From: Crateriforma conspicua
GTDB taxonomy: Bacteria > Planctomycetota > Planctomycetia > Pirellulales > Pirellulaceae
Assembly (NCBI RefSeq): GCF_007752935.1
Contig: NZ_CP036319.1
Location: 2,728,001-2,792,000 of the forward strand
DNA length: 64,000 nt
Direction: 5' to 3'
A program made the position numbers and the translations under genes. The notes below the pieces were generated by a model. That model ran no database searches, was not told the origin of the DNA, and saw only the letters and a program-made list of their open reading frames with translations. Positions 1 to 9,837 of this stretch are shown here, in pieces (the stretch's first letter is position 1; every line of letters starts with the position of its first letter).

Positions 1-230
1 ACTTTGTCTGCACCGCTGACATCATCGGCGGAAACAGCGGTAGCCCGGTGGTGGATCGCGACGGCAAATTGGTCGGGCTGATCTTCGACGGCAACATCCA
101 AAGTCTGACGGCCGATTACCTGTACAGCGATGAACAGGCACGCGCGGTCAGCGTTTCGGCGGTCGGGATTCGCGAGGCGATCGAAAAGATCTATCAGGCA
201 CCCGATTTGGCCAAATCGCTGGGGCAATAG
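1..230 (+). CDS. S46 family dipeptidyl peptidase, C-terminal fragment
   Basis: Only the last 75 or so codons are present; the gene enters from the left edge, read from base 3. The fragment contains GGNSGSPV, the active-site serine motif of S46 (DPP7/DPP11-type) peptidases. It is followed by a GLIFDGN strand and the family-typical end [16 protein letters not shown]46 enzymes are secreted or periplasmic and release dipeptides from peptide N-termini. In characterised members the residue in the F-D-x-N segment helps set specificity (Gly in DPP7-like, Arg in DPP11-like). Gly here points away from acidic-residue specificity, but this is inference from a fragment. The stop is TAG at 228-230. Confidence 0.85.
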   Translation, partial: FVCTADIIGGNSGSPVVDRDGKLVGLIFDGNIQSLTADYLYSDEQARAVSVSAVGIREAIEKIYQAPDLAKSLGQ

Positions 231-467
231 GCTGGGCCATTAGGCTACGGCGATCGAACGGGGCAATGGAGAAGTTGCCACAGGGCGACGGGGATCGAGG
301 CGGTTGTGTCAAGAAATTTCGATTTCTTTGCCAAGACTCGCCTCCGATCGTCGAAGGGGGGGCAACCGGTGTGATGCCGTTGTTGTCGGCCCAAAGCCCG
401 ATCGGTTGTCCGGGCGTCGCGGCGGATGTCCCCACCATCGAAATCATCAAAGTCCACGAGGCGTCCG

Positions 468-878
468 ATGAATCCGTTTTCGCTGTTCTCTTCCGGCAAA
501 CTGCCCGAGGAAGGCGTATCGCTGTGCAATAGCGAACGGACGATTTGGACGCTGGAGGATGTCAGTGGTTCGGTGACGATGATCAACTTTCGTCGTCCCG
601 GTAAACGCTGTTCTTGGAATCGTCGCTGGTTTCGCGGCAGCATGATTGCGACCGAAAAACGCCTGGTCGCTTTTGCCTACAAGACGCGTCTGATTCATGT
701 CCCGTTTGATGATCCGCGTTGGGCCCAGATCGACGTGCATTTGCCCAACGGTCGGACGCTGTTCATTGGGCACGATGCGTCGTTGTTTCATGACGACTGG
801 TCGGGGACGTTGGAATACCGTTTCAAGGCCGGCGGGAAGACGCGATTTCGTGATCTGGTCAAAACGATGACGACTTAG
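468..878 (+). CDS. Hypothetical protein, small beta-rich domain
   Basis: Unrecognised protein of 136 residues. The ATG at 468 (MNPFSLFSSGKLPEEG) is preferred over the upstream ATG at 426, because the extra 14 residues are low-complexity Ser/Lys/Pro. The chain has no signal peptide or membrane segment. It contains alternating hydrophobic stretches (MIATEKRLVAFAYKTRLIHV, then WAQIDVHLPNGRTLFIGHD) that suggest a compact beta barrel or sandwich, perhaps PH-like; that fold is a guess. It lies between the S46 peptidase and the polysaccharide locus on the same strand, 39 bp before the next gene, so it may be co-transcribed with that gene. No function is assigned. Confidence 0.6.
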   Translation: MNPFSLFSSGKLPEEGVSLCNSERTIWTLEDVSGSVTMINFRRPGKRCSWNRRWFRGSMIATEKRLVAFAYKTRLIHVPFDDPRWAQIDVHLPNGRTLFIGHDASLFHDDWSGTLEYRFKAGGKTRFRDLVKTMTT

Positions 879-916
879 TGGAAGCGTTTTGATCCGGTGG
901 GCGGATCGGTGGGCGG

Positions 917-2065
917 GTGAATACAATTCCACTCATGAACAACGCTTTTCAACTTTTCATCCTGTTGTTGGTCGGTGCCACATTGCCGGCCATGATCGTC
1001 GCCATGTTGGCGATCTATCCGATCCGGCGGCACGCGATCCGTCTGGGGTTGATGGATCGTCCCGGGGGTCACAAAGCACACACCCAGGCCACGCCGCTGG
1101 GCGGCGGCATCGGCATCGCACTGGGCGTTGTGGTGACATTTGCGATCGCAACCTTGGCGGTTTTCTGGACCGGTTGGATCGACGCTCTGCCGGAATCTTT
1201 GGCCGGCCGAGTGGCGATCTATGCCGACGGTGCCCAGACGCGAATCGGCATGCTGTGGTCTTTGATCGGTGCCGGGTTGGTCCTGGTCGTCTTGGGGTTT
1301 GTGGATGACCGTCGTGGTCTGCCTTGGCAATTTCGCTTGGCGGTCCAGTTCGGCGTCGCGATCTTCACCGTCTATGGGATGGGCATCGGCCTGACCGCGT
1401 TCATCGGTCTGGCTTGGCTGACCAAGTTGATGTCGGTCTTGTGGATCGTGGCGGTGATCAACAGCTTCAACATGCTGGACAACATGGACGGATTAAGCGG
1501 TGGCGTTGCGGCGGTGATCGCCACATCGATGGCCATCGTGATGATCAGCACGCCCGACCCGGCAACGGCCAAGCCACAATTGTTGGTCGCGGCATTCTTG
1601 ATGGTGGTGCTGGGGGCGTTGCTGGGGTTTTTGTGGCACAACCGACCGCCGGCAAAGATTTTCATGGGCGACACCGGCAGTTACCTGGTCGGCTATCTGA
1701 TTAGCGTTGCGATGCTGATGGCCACGTTCGCCGGTGGCGGTGAAGGACGCCCGCACGCGGTGTTAGCGCCACTGTGTGCGATGGCAGTTCCGCTGTACGA
1801 CATGTGCACGGTGTTATGGATCCGCATCCGCGAAGGACGCAGCCCATTTCAGGCCGACCGGCGCCACTTTTCACACCGCTTGGTCGAACTGGGCATGACC
1901 CGGCCACGAGCGGTGGTGACGATTTACCTGGTCACTGCGACGTGTGGTTTGGCCGCGATTCTGTTGACGCACGTCACCGTGCTGCAGGCCATCACGGTCT
2001 TGGGCATCGTCGGATGCATGCTGTGGCTGATCGGGATCTTGGAATCCACGCGTTGGAATCAGTGA
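917..2065 (+). CDS. WecA/TagO-like polyprenyl-phosphate sugar-1-phosphate transferase
   Basis: Integral membrane enzyme of the MraY/WecA family (about 382 residues, roughly ten membrane helices). It would transfer a sugar-1-phosphate from a UDP-sugar to undecaprenyl phosphate, starting glycan assembly on the cytoplasmic face. Family motifs seen in order: DRPGGHKAHTQATPLGGG near residues 47-65, VDDRRGLPWQFR, FNMLDNMDGLSGG (the Asp-rich metal/UDP site), FMGDTGS, and HFSHRLVELG near the C-terminus. The start may be GTG 917, which follows a G-rich stretch, or ATG 935. The exact sugar cannot be told from sequence. The gene is convergent with the export lipoprotein gene, with only 34 bp between stops. 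Confidence 0.88.
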   Translation: MNTIPLMNNAFQLFILLLVGATLPAMIVAMLAIYPIRRHAIRLGLMDRPGGHKAHTQATPLGGGIGIALGVVVTFAIATLAVFWTGWIDALPESLAGRVAIYADGAQTRIGMLWSLIGAGLVLVVLGFVDDRRGLPWQFRLAVQFGVAIFTVYGMGIGLTAFIGLAWLTKLMSVLWIVAVINSFNMLDNMDGLSGGVAAVIATSMAIVMISTPDPATAKPQLLVAAFLMVVLGALLGFLWHNRPPAKIFMGDTGSYLVGYLISVAMLMATFAGGGEGRPHAVLAPLCAMAVPLYDMCTVLWIRIREGRSPFQADRRHFSHRLVELGMTRPRAVVTIYLVTATCGLAAILLTHVTVLQAITVLGIVGCMLWLIGILESTRWNQ

Positions 2066-2099
2066 ACATGCGATCGGCGGCGATCATGCATCGCGGTCG

Positions 2100-3407
2100 C
2101 TATCGAACCGCGACGCCAAGAGCAGAGTTGATGATCGCCGCACCCGGTTTTTGATACAGCATCACGACGTCGTCGGGCTGGATGTCGATTCGTTCCTTCG
2201 GATCATGCATCGCGCGATCCAAGTCGACGCGAATGTTCATTTGGCGACCGTCGGGCAACTTGCGAAGAATCACCGCTCGGGTGGCCGAACGCAGATAGGC
2301 TTGTCGGCCCGACATCAACACCGCACCGTCTTGACCCATCGGGCCACCGGGCGAAGCGCCGACCATCGCAATGGCTTCGACAATGTCCAAGTCTTCGTCA
2401 CGCGGCAAAGGAACGCGACCGCCCGGCAACAAGCCACCGGTGTAAAAGTATTCGCGTCGTTTGGGAACAAACAACACATCGCCTTCGTTTAAAACCACAT
2501 CGTTCGGGCCGAACGGCAACGTTGCGTTGCGAATCATCAGCGGGATGCGAACGATGTCCGGCATGATTTCCAGCGGTCCATTTTGCCCGTCCATCGATGG
2601 ACGTTCGACATAGTCGTTGACCAATGCGTTGGGATTGGTGCTGTCCAGCAATCGGTCCGCAAAACCGCCGGCGCGGATGACATAGACTTCGCGTGCCGCG
2701 TCGGTGCCGGGCAATCCACCCGTGGCCGCCAAGGCGTGCAAGACGTCGTTTTCATAGATCGGCAAGTCGATCACTTGACCGCTGCCGCGATGCGCTTGGA
2801 CGACTGCGCTTTGACCGCTAAGGGTCATGTTGCCGGTCGGCGAATCTTCACGCAAAACGACGACGCGTTGGGTGCGCGGGATCAGCAAGCCGACGGTGAT
2901 TTGGCCCTGGCCCTGCAACAAAACGTTCTGCTTGTAATAGGCCGCGCGAATCGTCTCGGTCGCCTCGGTCAACGTCAGCCCTTGGACCGCCAGTGGCTGG
3001 ATCAACGGCAAATCCAACGTTCCGCCGCTTTGCACTTTGATCGGCAATCCCGTCGACGGAGCCACAACGTTGCCGTTGGGCGGATAGTATCGTTGGTTCA
3101 ACCCTTGGTTTTGTTCAACGATCGGCGTTTCGTTTTCACCCGGCGGGAACACACCAAAGATGTAGACGGACAACACGTCGCCCGCTCCGATACGGTGTTG
3201 GTCGACCGGATTCTGGCCCAGCTTGGTTTGCGGAACGGGCACCAGATCGTCACGGCTGCATCCGAACAGGTCGGGCGACAGACGGTTGGCCGGAATTGAT
3301 TCGCCGTCCCAATTGTTCCAGTGGAATTGGCATCCCGTACTGACCAGCGTCAGTGTCACCAGGATCCACGCGGCGGCGGATTCAGTCAGGCTTCGCGGAT
3401 GAATCAT
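2100..3407 (-). CDS. Wza-like polysaccharide export lipoprotein (Poly_export/SLBB)
   Basis: Outer-membrane polysaccharide export protein of 435 residues. A lipoprotein signal ends in a lipobox (LVSTGC, Cys26). The mature part begins with the polysaccharide-export domain (HRIGAGDVLSVYIFG, residues about 70-185), followed by SLBB-type beta-grasp segments (for example ALAATGGLPGTDAAREVYVI, and IVEAIAMVGASPGG further on). Wza-type proteins form the channel carrying capsule or exopolysaccharide across the periplasm and outer membrane, working with a Wzc-type tyrosine kinase, which is encoded at 6527. It is transcribed leftward after the lipoprotein gene at 3475-4149, with a 67-bp gap, so an operon is likely. 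Confidence 0.9.
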   Translation of the reverse strand: MIHPRSLTESAAAWILVTLTLVSTGCQFHWNNWDGESIPANRLSPDLFGCSRDDLVPVPQTKLGQNPVDQHRIGAGDVLSVYIFGVFPPGENETPIVEQNQGLNQRYYPPNGNVVAPSTGLPIKVQSGGTLDLPLIQPLAVQGLTLTEATETIRAAYYKQNVLLQGQGQITVGLLIPRTQRVVVLREDSPTGNMTLSGQSAVVQAHRGSGQVIDLPIYENDVLHALAATGGLPGTDAAREVYVIRAGGFADRLLDSTNPNALVNDYVERPSMDGQNGPLEIMPDIVRIPLMIRNATLPFGPNDVVLNEGDVLFVPKRREYFYTGGLLPGGRVPLPRDEDLDIVEAIAMVGASPGGPMGQDGAVLMSGRQAYLRSATRAVILRKLPDGRQMNIRVDLDRAMHDPKERIDIQPDDVVMLYQKPGAAIINSALGVAVR

Positions 3408-3474
3408 CGGTTATGCCAGTCAGGCGTTGTCGGGTCGTAGGGGGGGAGGAACGACAACCGGCGCGGCGGGCCGA

Positions 3475-4149
3475 TCAGGGGTGTGCCGGGGGATTGGTCG
3501 GCGACATGTCCATCACCGGGACATCTTGGATCGTTGTCGAAGATGCGTCGAAGGATTCGATCACGGTTGATCCGACCGGAGCTGATGGCGATACCGTGGG
3601 GGCGGATTCGATCATTTGTTCCGAGATCAACATCGATGATCCCGCGTCGATCGCACAGCCTCCGGTGCAAAGGCTTGATCCACAAGAACAACGTGGCATC
3701 GGACAGCAATCCGATTCGTACACTTTCAAATGGTGCGTGTCGGGCAATTGGGCTGCACGAGCTGCACCGTCATGCCAGCCTTCGTAATACGCGGCGCGAC
3801 GGCGATCACAGTCTTTCAAGACTTGCTTGGGGTTCCAGTACCTTTTGGGTGCGATCGCCGGCGGACAATTCGGACCGCCCGTGGTCACTTCGTTGAAACC
3901 GTCCAGCCAACCGGCGCGATAGTCGCTCGGGTAGTCCGATTGTCTGGGCGACGGGCGACGTTGGAACTCCATCAAGCCGCGAAACCGCTGCGACATTTCA
4001 TAACGACAATCTTGCATCGAAGCACAACCCCCGAAGCACGTCAGCGCGATGGCGCACGTCAGCGTGACGACGAACGACGGCAACCGAATCACGGTGCCAT
4101 ACCGTGTCGGGGCCGTTGCCCGTGGATCGCTGGATGCCGAAGTCGTCAT
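3475..4149 (-). CDS. Small cysteine-rich lipoprotein with paired GWxDG motifs
   Basis: Unrecognised exported lipoprotein of about 224 residues. I use the ATG at 4149 rather than the TTG at 4200. A hydrophobic stretch (FVVTLTCAIALTCFGGC) ends in a lipobox with Cys. The mature chain carries two similar segments, RAGWLDGFNEV and YEGWHDGAARA, so it may contain an internal duplication. A Cys-rich cluster follows (CCPMPRCSCGSSLCTGGC). Its place upstream of the Wza-like gene on the same strand suggests a role in polysaccharide export or the cell envelope; this is inference from context only. Confidence 0.65.
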   Translation of the reverse strand: MTTSASSDPRATAPTRYGTVIRLPSFVVTLTCAIALTCFGGCASMQDCRYEMSQRFRGLMEFQRRPSPRQSDYPSDYRAGWLDGFNEVTTGGPNCPPAIAPKRYWNPKQVLKDCDRRRAAYYEGWHDGAARAAQLPDTHHLKVYESDCCPMPRCSCGSSLCTGGCAIDAGSSMLISEQMIESAPTVSPSAPVGSTVIESFDASSTTIQDVPVMDMSPTNPPAHP

Positions 4150-4613
4150 GGCGTTTGGTAGGGAGGGGGGAGGGTGCTTCGTCGTCGATTCCGAGTTCAA
4201 AAGCGCAACACAACGCTCCTATGCACCTGGTCTTCGGCACTGCGTGGAGGCCGTCCTGAGAAGATTTAACGATTACGCAGATTTTTCTGACGATTGTCTG
4301 ACTTTCGACTCGATTCGCTGAACATCCGCTAACGTTTCGCCGATGCGGCACGGGGCCAGGCAGGTTCCCAGCTCCGTTCGTGCGCCGTGGATCTCCGGCG
4401 ATTCACTACGGACGACCCACTGTTCGGCTGTATCGGTTGTGACAGAAATTCAAGTTTTGACGCTTCTGGCGACGATAGACCTAACAGTGACGCCGCACTG
4501 GGGCACCTGATTGGGTGGTGAGGTCTTTTTAGGTATTCGCACGACAGAACCGCGAACCCCGGTGGCTCAGGGGCGCAGTCCGACGCCTTCATTGCAACCG
4601 AGACCACAGTTTC
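4150..4613. promoter_or_regulatory. Divergent intergenic region of the polysaccharide locus
   Basis: A 464-bp gap separates the leftward lipoprotein/Wza genes from the rightward sugar transferase/Wzc genes. No convincing ORF or RNA gene is visible. It should contain promoters for both directions, but I cannot single out a -35/-10 pair with confidence. Confidence 0.4.
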
Positions 4614-6335
4614 ATGCCGCACCGTTCCTCGGCCGCCGGACGCAGCACGACGCCGTCACCGGGCGCAGGGTCGGTCGGTTGCGAACCGTCTGGTGCAGCC
4701 ACCGCGGCACAGCGGAGGCGACGATTGCCGGCCGGCATTGTGTCGCTGGAAGCCCTGCAACCACCGACCGGATGCACCGATTCGAATCTGCGATTGAACG
4801 CGGCCCACGCGGTGGTCGCCGAATCCGACGCCGCGTCGTTCTCCACTGGGCACGATGAACCGGATCCGACGGATGACCTGACCCGCGTCGGCCGCTTCAC
4901 CGTGATGCGCCGGTTCTTCCATGCGGCGGTGACAGCGACGCCACTGTGGATCGCCGATGCGACGATGTTGTTGGCGATGCAGTGGATCGTCATCACGATC
5001 GCCCAGCAATCGATGACTTGGGACGCGACCGTTTCTCTTTCCGCCGCGACGATCGCCACCGTCATGTTGTACGCGGCAATCGGAATTCCGCTGGGACTGT
5101 TGAACGTGCCGGGCCAAAATCCCGTCACCGAACTTCGCATGGGAATTCAATCGGCCGGACTGGCCGGTTTGATCGTGACCTACGGATACGTCTTCACCGG
5201 CCAACCGATGGCCAACCGCGTTTTGGCTTGCGCCGCTTGGGTTGCTTTGACGGTCGGCCTGTTTCCGCTGGCGCGGATCTTGGGCCGAGGCATCCTTTCC
5301 CGCTTTTCGTGGTGGGGGGTTCCGGCGTTGATCATCGGCGATGGTCGGCGAGCCATGCTGTTGCACCAATACTTGCAACGATCCGCGTCGCGAGGCATTC
5401 GATCGCTTGGGATCCTGCAGACTCAACCGACCTTTGCGGTGTTCGGACAAGACGGATCCATTCGACCACGACGTCCGGCCGACGTTTTGGGCGGCATCAG
5501 CGAATTGCCTTATTTGAATGAGACCCACGCGTTTCGCTTGGCCGTGGTAGCGACTGAAAACGTTTCACGCCGTCAAGCCGCGGCCGTCGCCGATCAGGTT
5601 CAGGCACAGGTCCCCGAAGTCATTCTGCCGGTGTGCGAACAGTTGCCCAGTCTGTGGTGTGAAACTGGCGATGTCGGTGGATTCATGTCGGTCCGCATGC
5701 GTCACCGTTTGCGTCGGCCGTTGCCCGTGTTGGTCAAGCGGATCACCGATGTCGCCGGTGCGGCGGTGTTGTTGGTCGTCTTGGCACCGCTGGCCGCGAT
5801 GATCGCCATGTTCATTCGCGTCGTTTCGCCGGGGCCGGTTTTCTATTCGCACGAACGTATCGGCAAAGGCGGCGTGCGTTTCCAGGCGTGGAAGTTTCGC
5901 ACGATGGTGGTCGACGCCGACCAGCGATTGAAACACTTGTTGGACAGCGATCCCGATCTAAAACGTCAATGGCAGGCGGATCAGAAACTGCGTCATGACC
6001 CTCGCGTCATCCCGGTCCTGGGCAACTTTTTGCGCAAGTCCAGTTTGGACGAACTGCCACAACTTTGGAACGTCTTTTGGGGCCAGATGAGCCTGGTCGG
6101 TCCGCGACCAATTGTTGAATCGGAGATCGAAAAGTATCGCGGCGAATTTAATCGCTATCTTGCCGTGCGGCCCGGCATGACGGGATTGTGGCAAGTGTCC
6201 GGCCGCAACGACACGACCTATGACGAGCGCGTCGCGCTGGATCGCTTTTACGTTCGCAACTGGTCGTACTGGCTGGACTATTACCTGCTGTTGCGAACGA
6301 TCCGAACGCTGTTGTTACGCGAAGGGGCTTACTGA
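4614..6335 (+). CDS. Polyprenyl glycosylphosphotransferase (WbaP/WcaJ-like)
   Basis: Membrane enzyme of 573 residues that would move a hexose-1-phosphate from a nucleotide sugar to undecaprenyl phosphate, the first step of exopolysaccharide repeat synthesis. The N-terminal half has about four to five membrane helices (from residue about 105) and then a soluble, CoA-binding-like region. The C-terminal catalytic domain (from about residue 370) has the hallmarks [13 protein letters not shown], a re-entrant helix, [45 protein letters not shown], and [13 protein letters not shown]. The first 90 or so residues are low-complexity, so the true start may be internal. Together with the WecA-like protein this locus has two possible initiating enzymes, probably for different glycans. 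Confidence 0.92.
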   Translation: MPHRSSAAGRSTTPSPGAGSVGCEPSGAATAAQRRRRLPAGIVSLEALQPPTGCTDSNLRLNAAHAVVAESDAASFSTGHDEPDPTDDLTRVGRFTVMRRFFHAAVTATPLWIADATMLLAMQWIVITIAQQSMTWDATVSLSAATIATVMLYAAIGIPLGLLNVPGQNPVTELRMGIQSAGLAGLIVTYGYVFTGQPMANRVLACAAWVALTVGLFPLARILGRGILSRFSWWGVPALIIGDGRRAMLLHQYLQRSASRGIRSLGILQTQPTFAVFGQDGSIRPRRPADVLGGISELPYLNETHAFRLAVVATENVSRRQAAAVADQVQAQVPEVILPVCEQLPSLWCETGDVGGFMSVRMRHRLRRPLPVLVKRITDVAGAAVLLVVLAPLAAMIAMFIRVVSPGPVFYSHERIGKGGVRFQAWKFRTMVVDADQRLKHLLDSDPDLKRQWQADQKLRHDPRVIPVLGNFLRKSSLDELPQLWNVFWGQMSLVGPRPIVESEIEKYRGEFNRYLAVRPGMTGLWQVSGRNDTTYDERVALDRFYVRNWSYWLDYYLLLRTIRTLLLREGAY

Positions 6336-6526
6336 AAAGTTTTTGTATTGCGGACGACAAAGTGTCTTTGGAGCCGCAAAACGCTGGAAAAAACGGTGTG
6401 GGGGGCTTTGGATCCGCACTGGCTTGATTCGTCCGATCGGCCTTGACTTGGCTGATCGGATTCCGCTACGCCGCAAACCCCCGGTCTGTCCATCGGACGC
6501 ACCGCCAAACAGAGTATCGACGTTCC

Positions 6527-8905
6527 ATGACAGGATCCACTTCGGTGACACAGCATCAACCCAACGGACGCGGCGGTTCGACCGGATCGCCTCGCTCCGG
6601 ACTCGGTTTGCCGCTGCGCAATAGCGTCGAAGCGATCAACCTGCCACAACTGATCGCGCGCCAGCGATGGTTGATCTTGTTTCTAGGCAGTTGCGGGCTG
6701 GCGATGGGCGTGGCCTATGCGACGCACGCCGAGGTCTTGTACGAATCTCAAGCCAAAGTCTTGGTGGCCCAACGTTCGGCCGGCTTGAACAATTCCGGCA
6801 CGGGCACCGATGTCGTCGACGAAGACGTCTTAGCCAATCACATGGGGCTGATCCGGTCTCGCAAAATCGTGTCCGAAGCGTTGGCCGAATATGGTCTGAT
6901 GGAATTGCCGTCTCTGGTGGCGAAGGTCAGCGACGAAACGGACCAGGTCGATTACGTGATTCAAAACACGTCCATCGGCAAAGGCGGCGACGGGTCGGCT
7001 CGCAGCGCGGCGATCATGAACATCACGCTGCAGCACAATAGCCCGGAAGACGTCCAAAAAATCCTTGCCGCCATCATGCGGCGCTATGAACGCTTCATCG
7101 TGTCGCAAGTGGAAAGCGTCATGGGCGAAGCAGGACGTATGATTCAAGATGCCAAGCGTGCGTTGGAAGCGGATCTGCAGGCGGCCGAAGAAGAATACTT
7201 GGTCAGCCGGCAGAACGCGCCGCTGTTCTTCCAAGGCGAAGGCAGCAGCAACGTCTACCAGGATCGCTATCGCCGATTGTCCGAGGAATTGTTGGAACTG
7301 GACATCCAACAATCCACGATGCGGACGCGTTTGGAGCGCGTTCGCGAATCATTGAAACATATCGGAGGCGGTTCGGATCTCAGCGATCACTTGGACAAGC
7401 TGGCCCTGATCGACAGCGACAGTCTGGAACGCCTGGGGGCCTTCGCCGGTCTGCAAGTTTCCGCATCCAATTCGGCCGAATTCAAGGCGGCCATGCCCGC
7501 CAAGATGGAAGAAGCTCGTGCCCAGGTCACCCGGCTGTTGATGCTGAACGCCGAACGTGAAAAGCTAACCGCTGTCTTCGGTTCCGGGCATCCGAAGGTC
7601 CGCGAAATCAATAACGAGATCCAGCTGGTCGAAGACTTCGTTCGCAAGAGCAAAGAACAAACGTCACCCGAGATGACGTTCGGCAGCCAAGCGATCAAAC
7701 CCGACGCGCTGCTGCGTGCTTACATCGGCTTCATCGAACATGACATTGCCGCGATCGGTGAACGCCGAAAAGAACTGATCGCCTTGACCACCGATGCGGA
7801 AAGCAAGGCCAAGGAACTGATCGAATTCGAACTGAAGGACTTGGTTCTGCAGAAAAAGATCGCGCGACACGAAGCGATCTTTGATGGCATCGTCGGCCAG
7901 CTTCAGGAGTTGAACACGGCCAGCGGACTAAGCGGGTTCTTGTATGAATTCTTGGAAGTCCCGCGACTCGGCAAACGCGTCTGGCCCAACGTTCCGCTTT
8001 GTTCGCTCGGTGGATTGGTGCTCGGCTTGTTGTGCGGAATGGTTTTGGCCGTCGGCAACGAATTGCGTGATAGCCGGTTCCGCACCGCACAAGAGGTCGA
8101 CGAAGCGATCGGCTTGTTGAACCTGGGACACGTCGGACAGATGTCAGCGATCGACCAGGGAATCGCCGGTTTGGTTGCCACCGACGGGTCGAGCGAATCG
8201 GAGGCGTTTCGTCTGGGACGAACCATCTTGCTGCCGGATATCAAATCGAAAAAGGTTCGCAGCATTGGATTCACCAGTTCCATGCAGGGGGATGGCAAAT
8301 CCACAATCGTTGCCAACTTTGCCCAAGCGTTCGCCCAAGTCGGTTTGAACGTCGTTGTGGTCGACTGTGACCTGCGCCGTCCCAGCCAGCATCGTTATCT
8401 CAGCCTGCAAGATCAGCAGGGGATGTCCGAGGTGCTGCAAGCCAAGTTTCCGTTGGCCGAAGTGATTCAGCCGACGGAAATCGAAAATTTAAGTGCCATC
8501 TCGGCAGGCAAAACCCCGGAAAATCCGGCGGAATTGCTGCAGGGCGTCAATCTGGACAAGGCGATCGAGTCGTTGTCAAACCATTTCGATCTGGTCCTGG
8601 TCGACCTGCCGCCTGTCCTGGCGGTCAGCGATCCGGCGGTCGTTTTGCCGCGACTGGATGGTGCGGTTCTGGTCGTTCGTGTGGCGCGAATTCGTCGCGA
8701 ACAATTGGCCAATGCGTTGCAGCGATTGCAATCCACCGGCGCGAACTTGATCGGTTCAATGCTGAACGTGGTCGGTGCGGACAAAGAATTCGACGCGGGC
8801 GTTTCTCAATACGGATATTACCGCAACGATTACACGCGGTCGTCCAGCCAGCGAAAGCGTGGTCGCGCCGCTGCCACCCCGGGTTCGGTCAACAACGCCG
8901 CCTAG
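6527..8905 (+). CDS. Wzc-like polysaccharide co-polymerase / tyrosine autokinase
   Basis: Protein of 792 residues from ATG 6527. A Wzz-type chain-length domain with one membrane helix near the N-terminus (QRWLILFLGSCGLAMGVAYA) is followed by a long coiled-coil periplasmic part and a second membrane helix (LGGLVLGLLCGMVLAVG). The C-terminal BY-kinase domain follows. It shows Walker A (SSMQGDGKST, about residues 583-592), Walker A' (VVVVDCDLRRP, near 609) and Walker B (VLVDLPPV, near 690), and a short C-terminal cluster of tyrosines (QYGYYRNDY) as autophosphorylation sites. Such kinases control polymer length and export with Wza-type channels. The domains match a full-length, intact Wzc fusion. 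Confidence 0.92.
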   Translation: MTGSTSVTQHQPNGRGGSTGSPRSGLGLPLRNSVEAINLPQLIARQRWLILFLGSCGLAMGVAYATHAEVLYESQAKVLVAQRSAGLNNSGTGTDVVDEDVLANHMGLIRSRKIVSEALAEYGLMELPSLVAKVSDETDQVDYVIQNTSIGKGGDGSARSAAIMNITLQHNSPEDVQKILAAIMRRYERFIVSQVESVMGEAGRMIQDAKRALEADLQAAEEEYLVSRQNAPLFFQGEGSSNVYQDRYRRLSEELLELDIQQSTMRTRLERVRESLKHIGGGSDLSDHLDKLALIDSDSLERLGAFAGLQVSASNSAEFKAAMPAKMEEARAQVTRLLMLNAEREKLTAVFGSGHPKVREINNEIQLVEDFVRKSKEQTSPEMTFGSQAIKPDALLRAYIGFIEHDIAAIGERRKELIALTTDAESKAKELIEFELKDLVLQKKIARHEAIFDGIVGQLQELNTASGLSGFLYEFLEVPRLGKRVWPNVPLCSLGGLVLGLLCGMVLAVGNELRDSRFRTAQEVDEAIGLLNLGHVGQMSAIDQGIAGLVATDGSSESEAFRLGRTILLPDIKSKKVRSIGFTSSMQGDGKSTIVANFAQAFAQVGLNVVVVDCDLRRPSQHRYLSLQDQQGMSEVLQAKFPLAEVIQPTEIENLSAISAGKTPENPAELLQGVNLDKAIESLSNHFDLVLVDLPPVLAVSDPAVVLPRLDGAVLVVRVARIRREQLANALQRLQSTGANLIGSMLNVVGADKEFDAGVSQYGYYRNDYTRSSSQRKRGRAAATPGSVNNAA

Positions 8906-9072
8906 GATGTCGCCGACCACCACCGTATCCAAATCCGATGACACGCCCCGCAGGCTCGCCCAATCCGTGAGCTTCAAAGACATGGAATCGCAATCAAACC
9001 AGGACGCCCCAACCGTTCACGTCGGCTTGGGAGCTGGGCATTGCGAATCGACACAGAACAAGGATCGATCCC

Positions 9073-9837
9073 ATGGTCAGTGCAGCCACGCTTGCAACCA
9101 ATCTGATTGACAAAACATTCTATCAGGACGCGGATGGGATTCCGGGTCGTTTGAGGCGGATGACAGCGAAACTGTTGCAGTCATTGCCCGGGGCCAGCGT
9201 GGTCACCAACGACGCCGACCGGCAAGGCGATGTGTTGCTGGCAATGGAGGCGTTGGAAACCGCACTGAAGCATTGTGACTTTCAAACCGTTCTGGATGTT
9301 GGAAGTGGGGCCGGAAAACATGCAGAGCTTTTTCACCGACATGGAAAGTCCGTCACGACCATCGATTTTGGAAAGTCGATCTATTATCAGAAACGCGATC
9401 AGCATCGTACGGACATCATCGCTGATTACTACGAATACCAGTTCGATCAACCGTTTGATTTGGTTTGGGCCAGCCACGTGTTGGAACACCAGCCCAATCC
9501 GAATGACTTTCTGAAAAAGGTGCATCGTGATACCAAGGAAGGCGGTTGGGTGGTGATCACCGTGCCGCCCCTGAAGCACCAGATCGTCGGCGGGCATCTA
9601 TCACTCTGGAATGCCGGAATGCTGTTGTATCACCTGGTCTTTGCCGGGTTCGATTGTCGCAAAGCTTGGGTGAAACGATCGGGTTACAACATCAGTGTGA
9701 TCGTCGACAAACGAAGTATCGTCTTGCCAGAACTTCACTATGACAGCGGCGACATCAATCGTCTGTCCGCGTTTTTGCCCCTCGGCCTAGGCGAAGGATT
9801 TGACGGCAACATTCGTTCCATGAATTGGCCGGATTGA
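9073..9837 (+). CDS. Class I SAM-dependent methyltransferase
   Basis: Soluble protein of 254 residues with a Rossmann-type methyltransferase core: motif I VLDVGSGAGKHAELF at about residues 74-88, an acidic end of strand 2 (VTTIDFGKS), and FDLVWASHVLEHQPNP plus GGWVVITVPP for motifs IV-VI. By position in the locus it may methylate a sugar or a lipid-linked glycan, but the acceptor cannot be read from sequence. Its last 83 bases overlap the 3' end of the convergent flippase gene. Start ATG 9073 follows AAGGA about 10 bases upstream. Confidence 0.85.
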   Translation: MVSAATLATNLIDKTFYQDADGIPGRLRRMTAKLLQSLPGASVVTNDADRQGDVLLAMEALETALKHCDFQTVLDVGSGAGKHAELFHRHGKSVTTIDFGKSIYYQKRDQHRTDIIADYYEYQFDQPFDLVWASHVLEHQPNPNDFLKKVHRDTKEGGWVVITVPPLKHQIVGGHLSLWNAGMLLYHLVFAGFDCRKAWVKRSGYNISVIVDKRSIVLPELHYDSGDINRLSAFLPLGLGEGFDGNIRSMNWPD

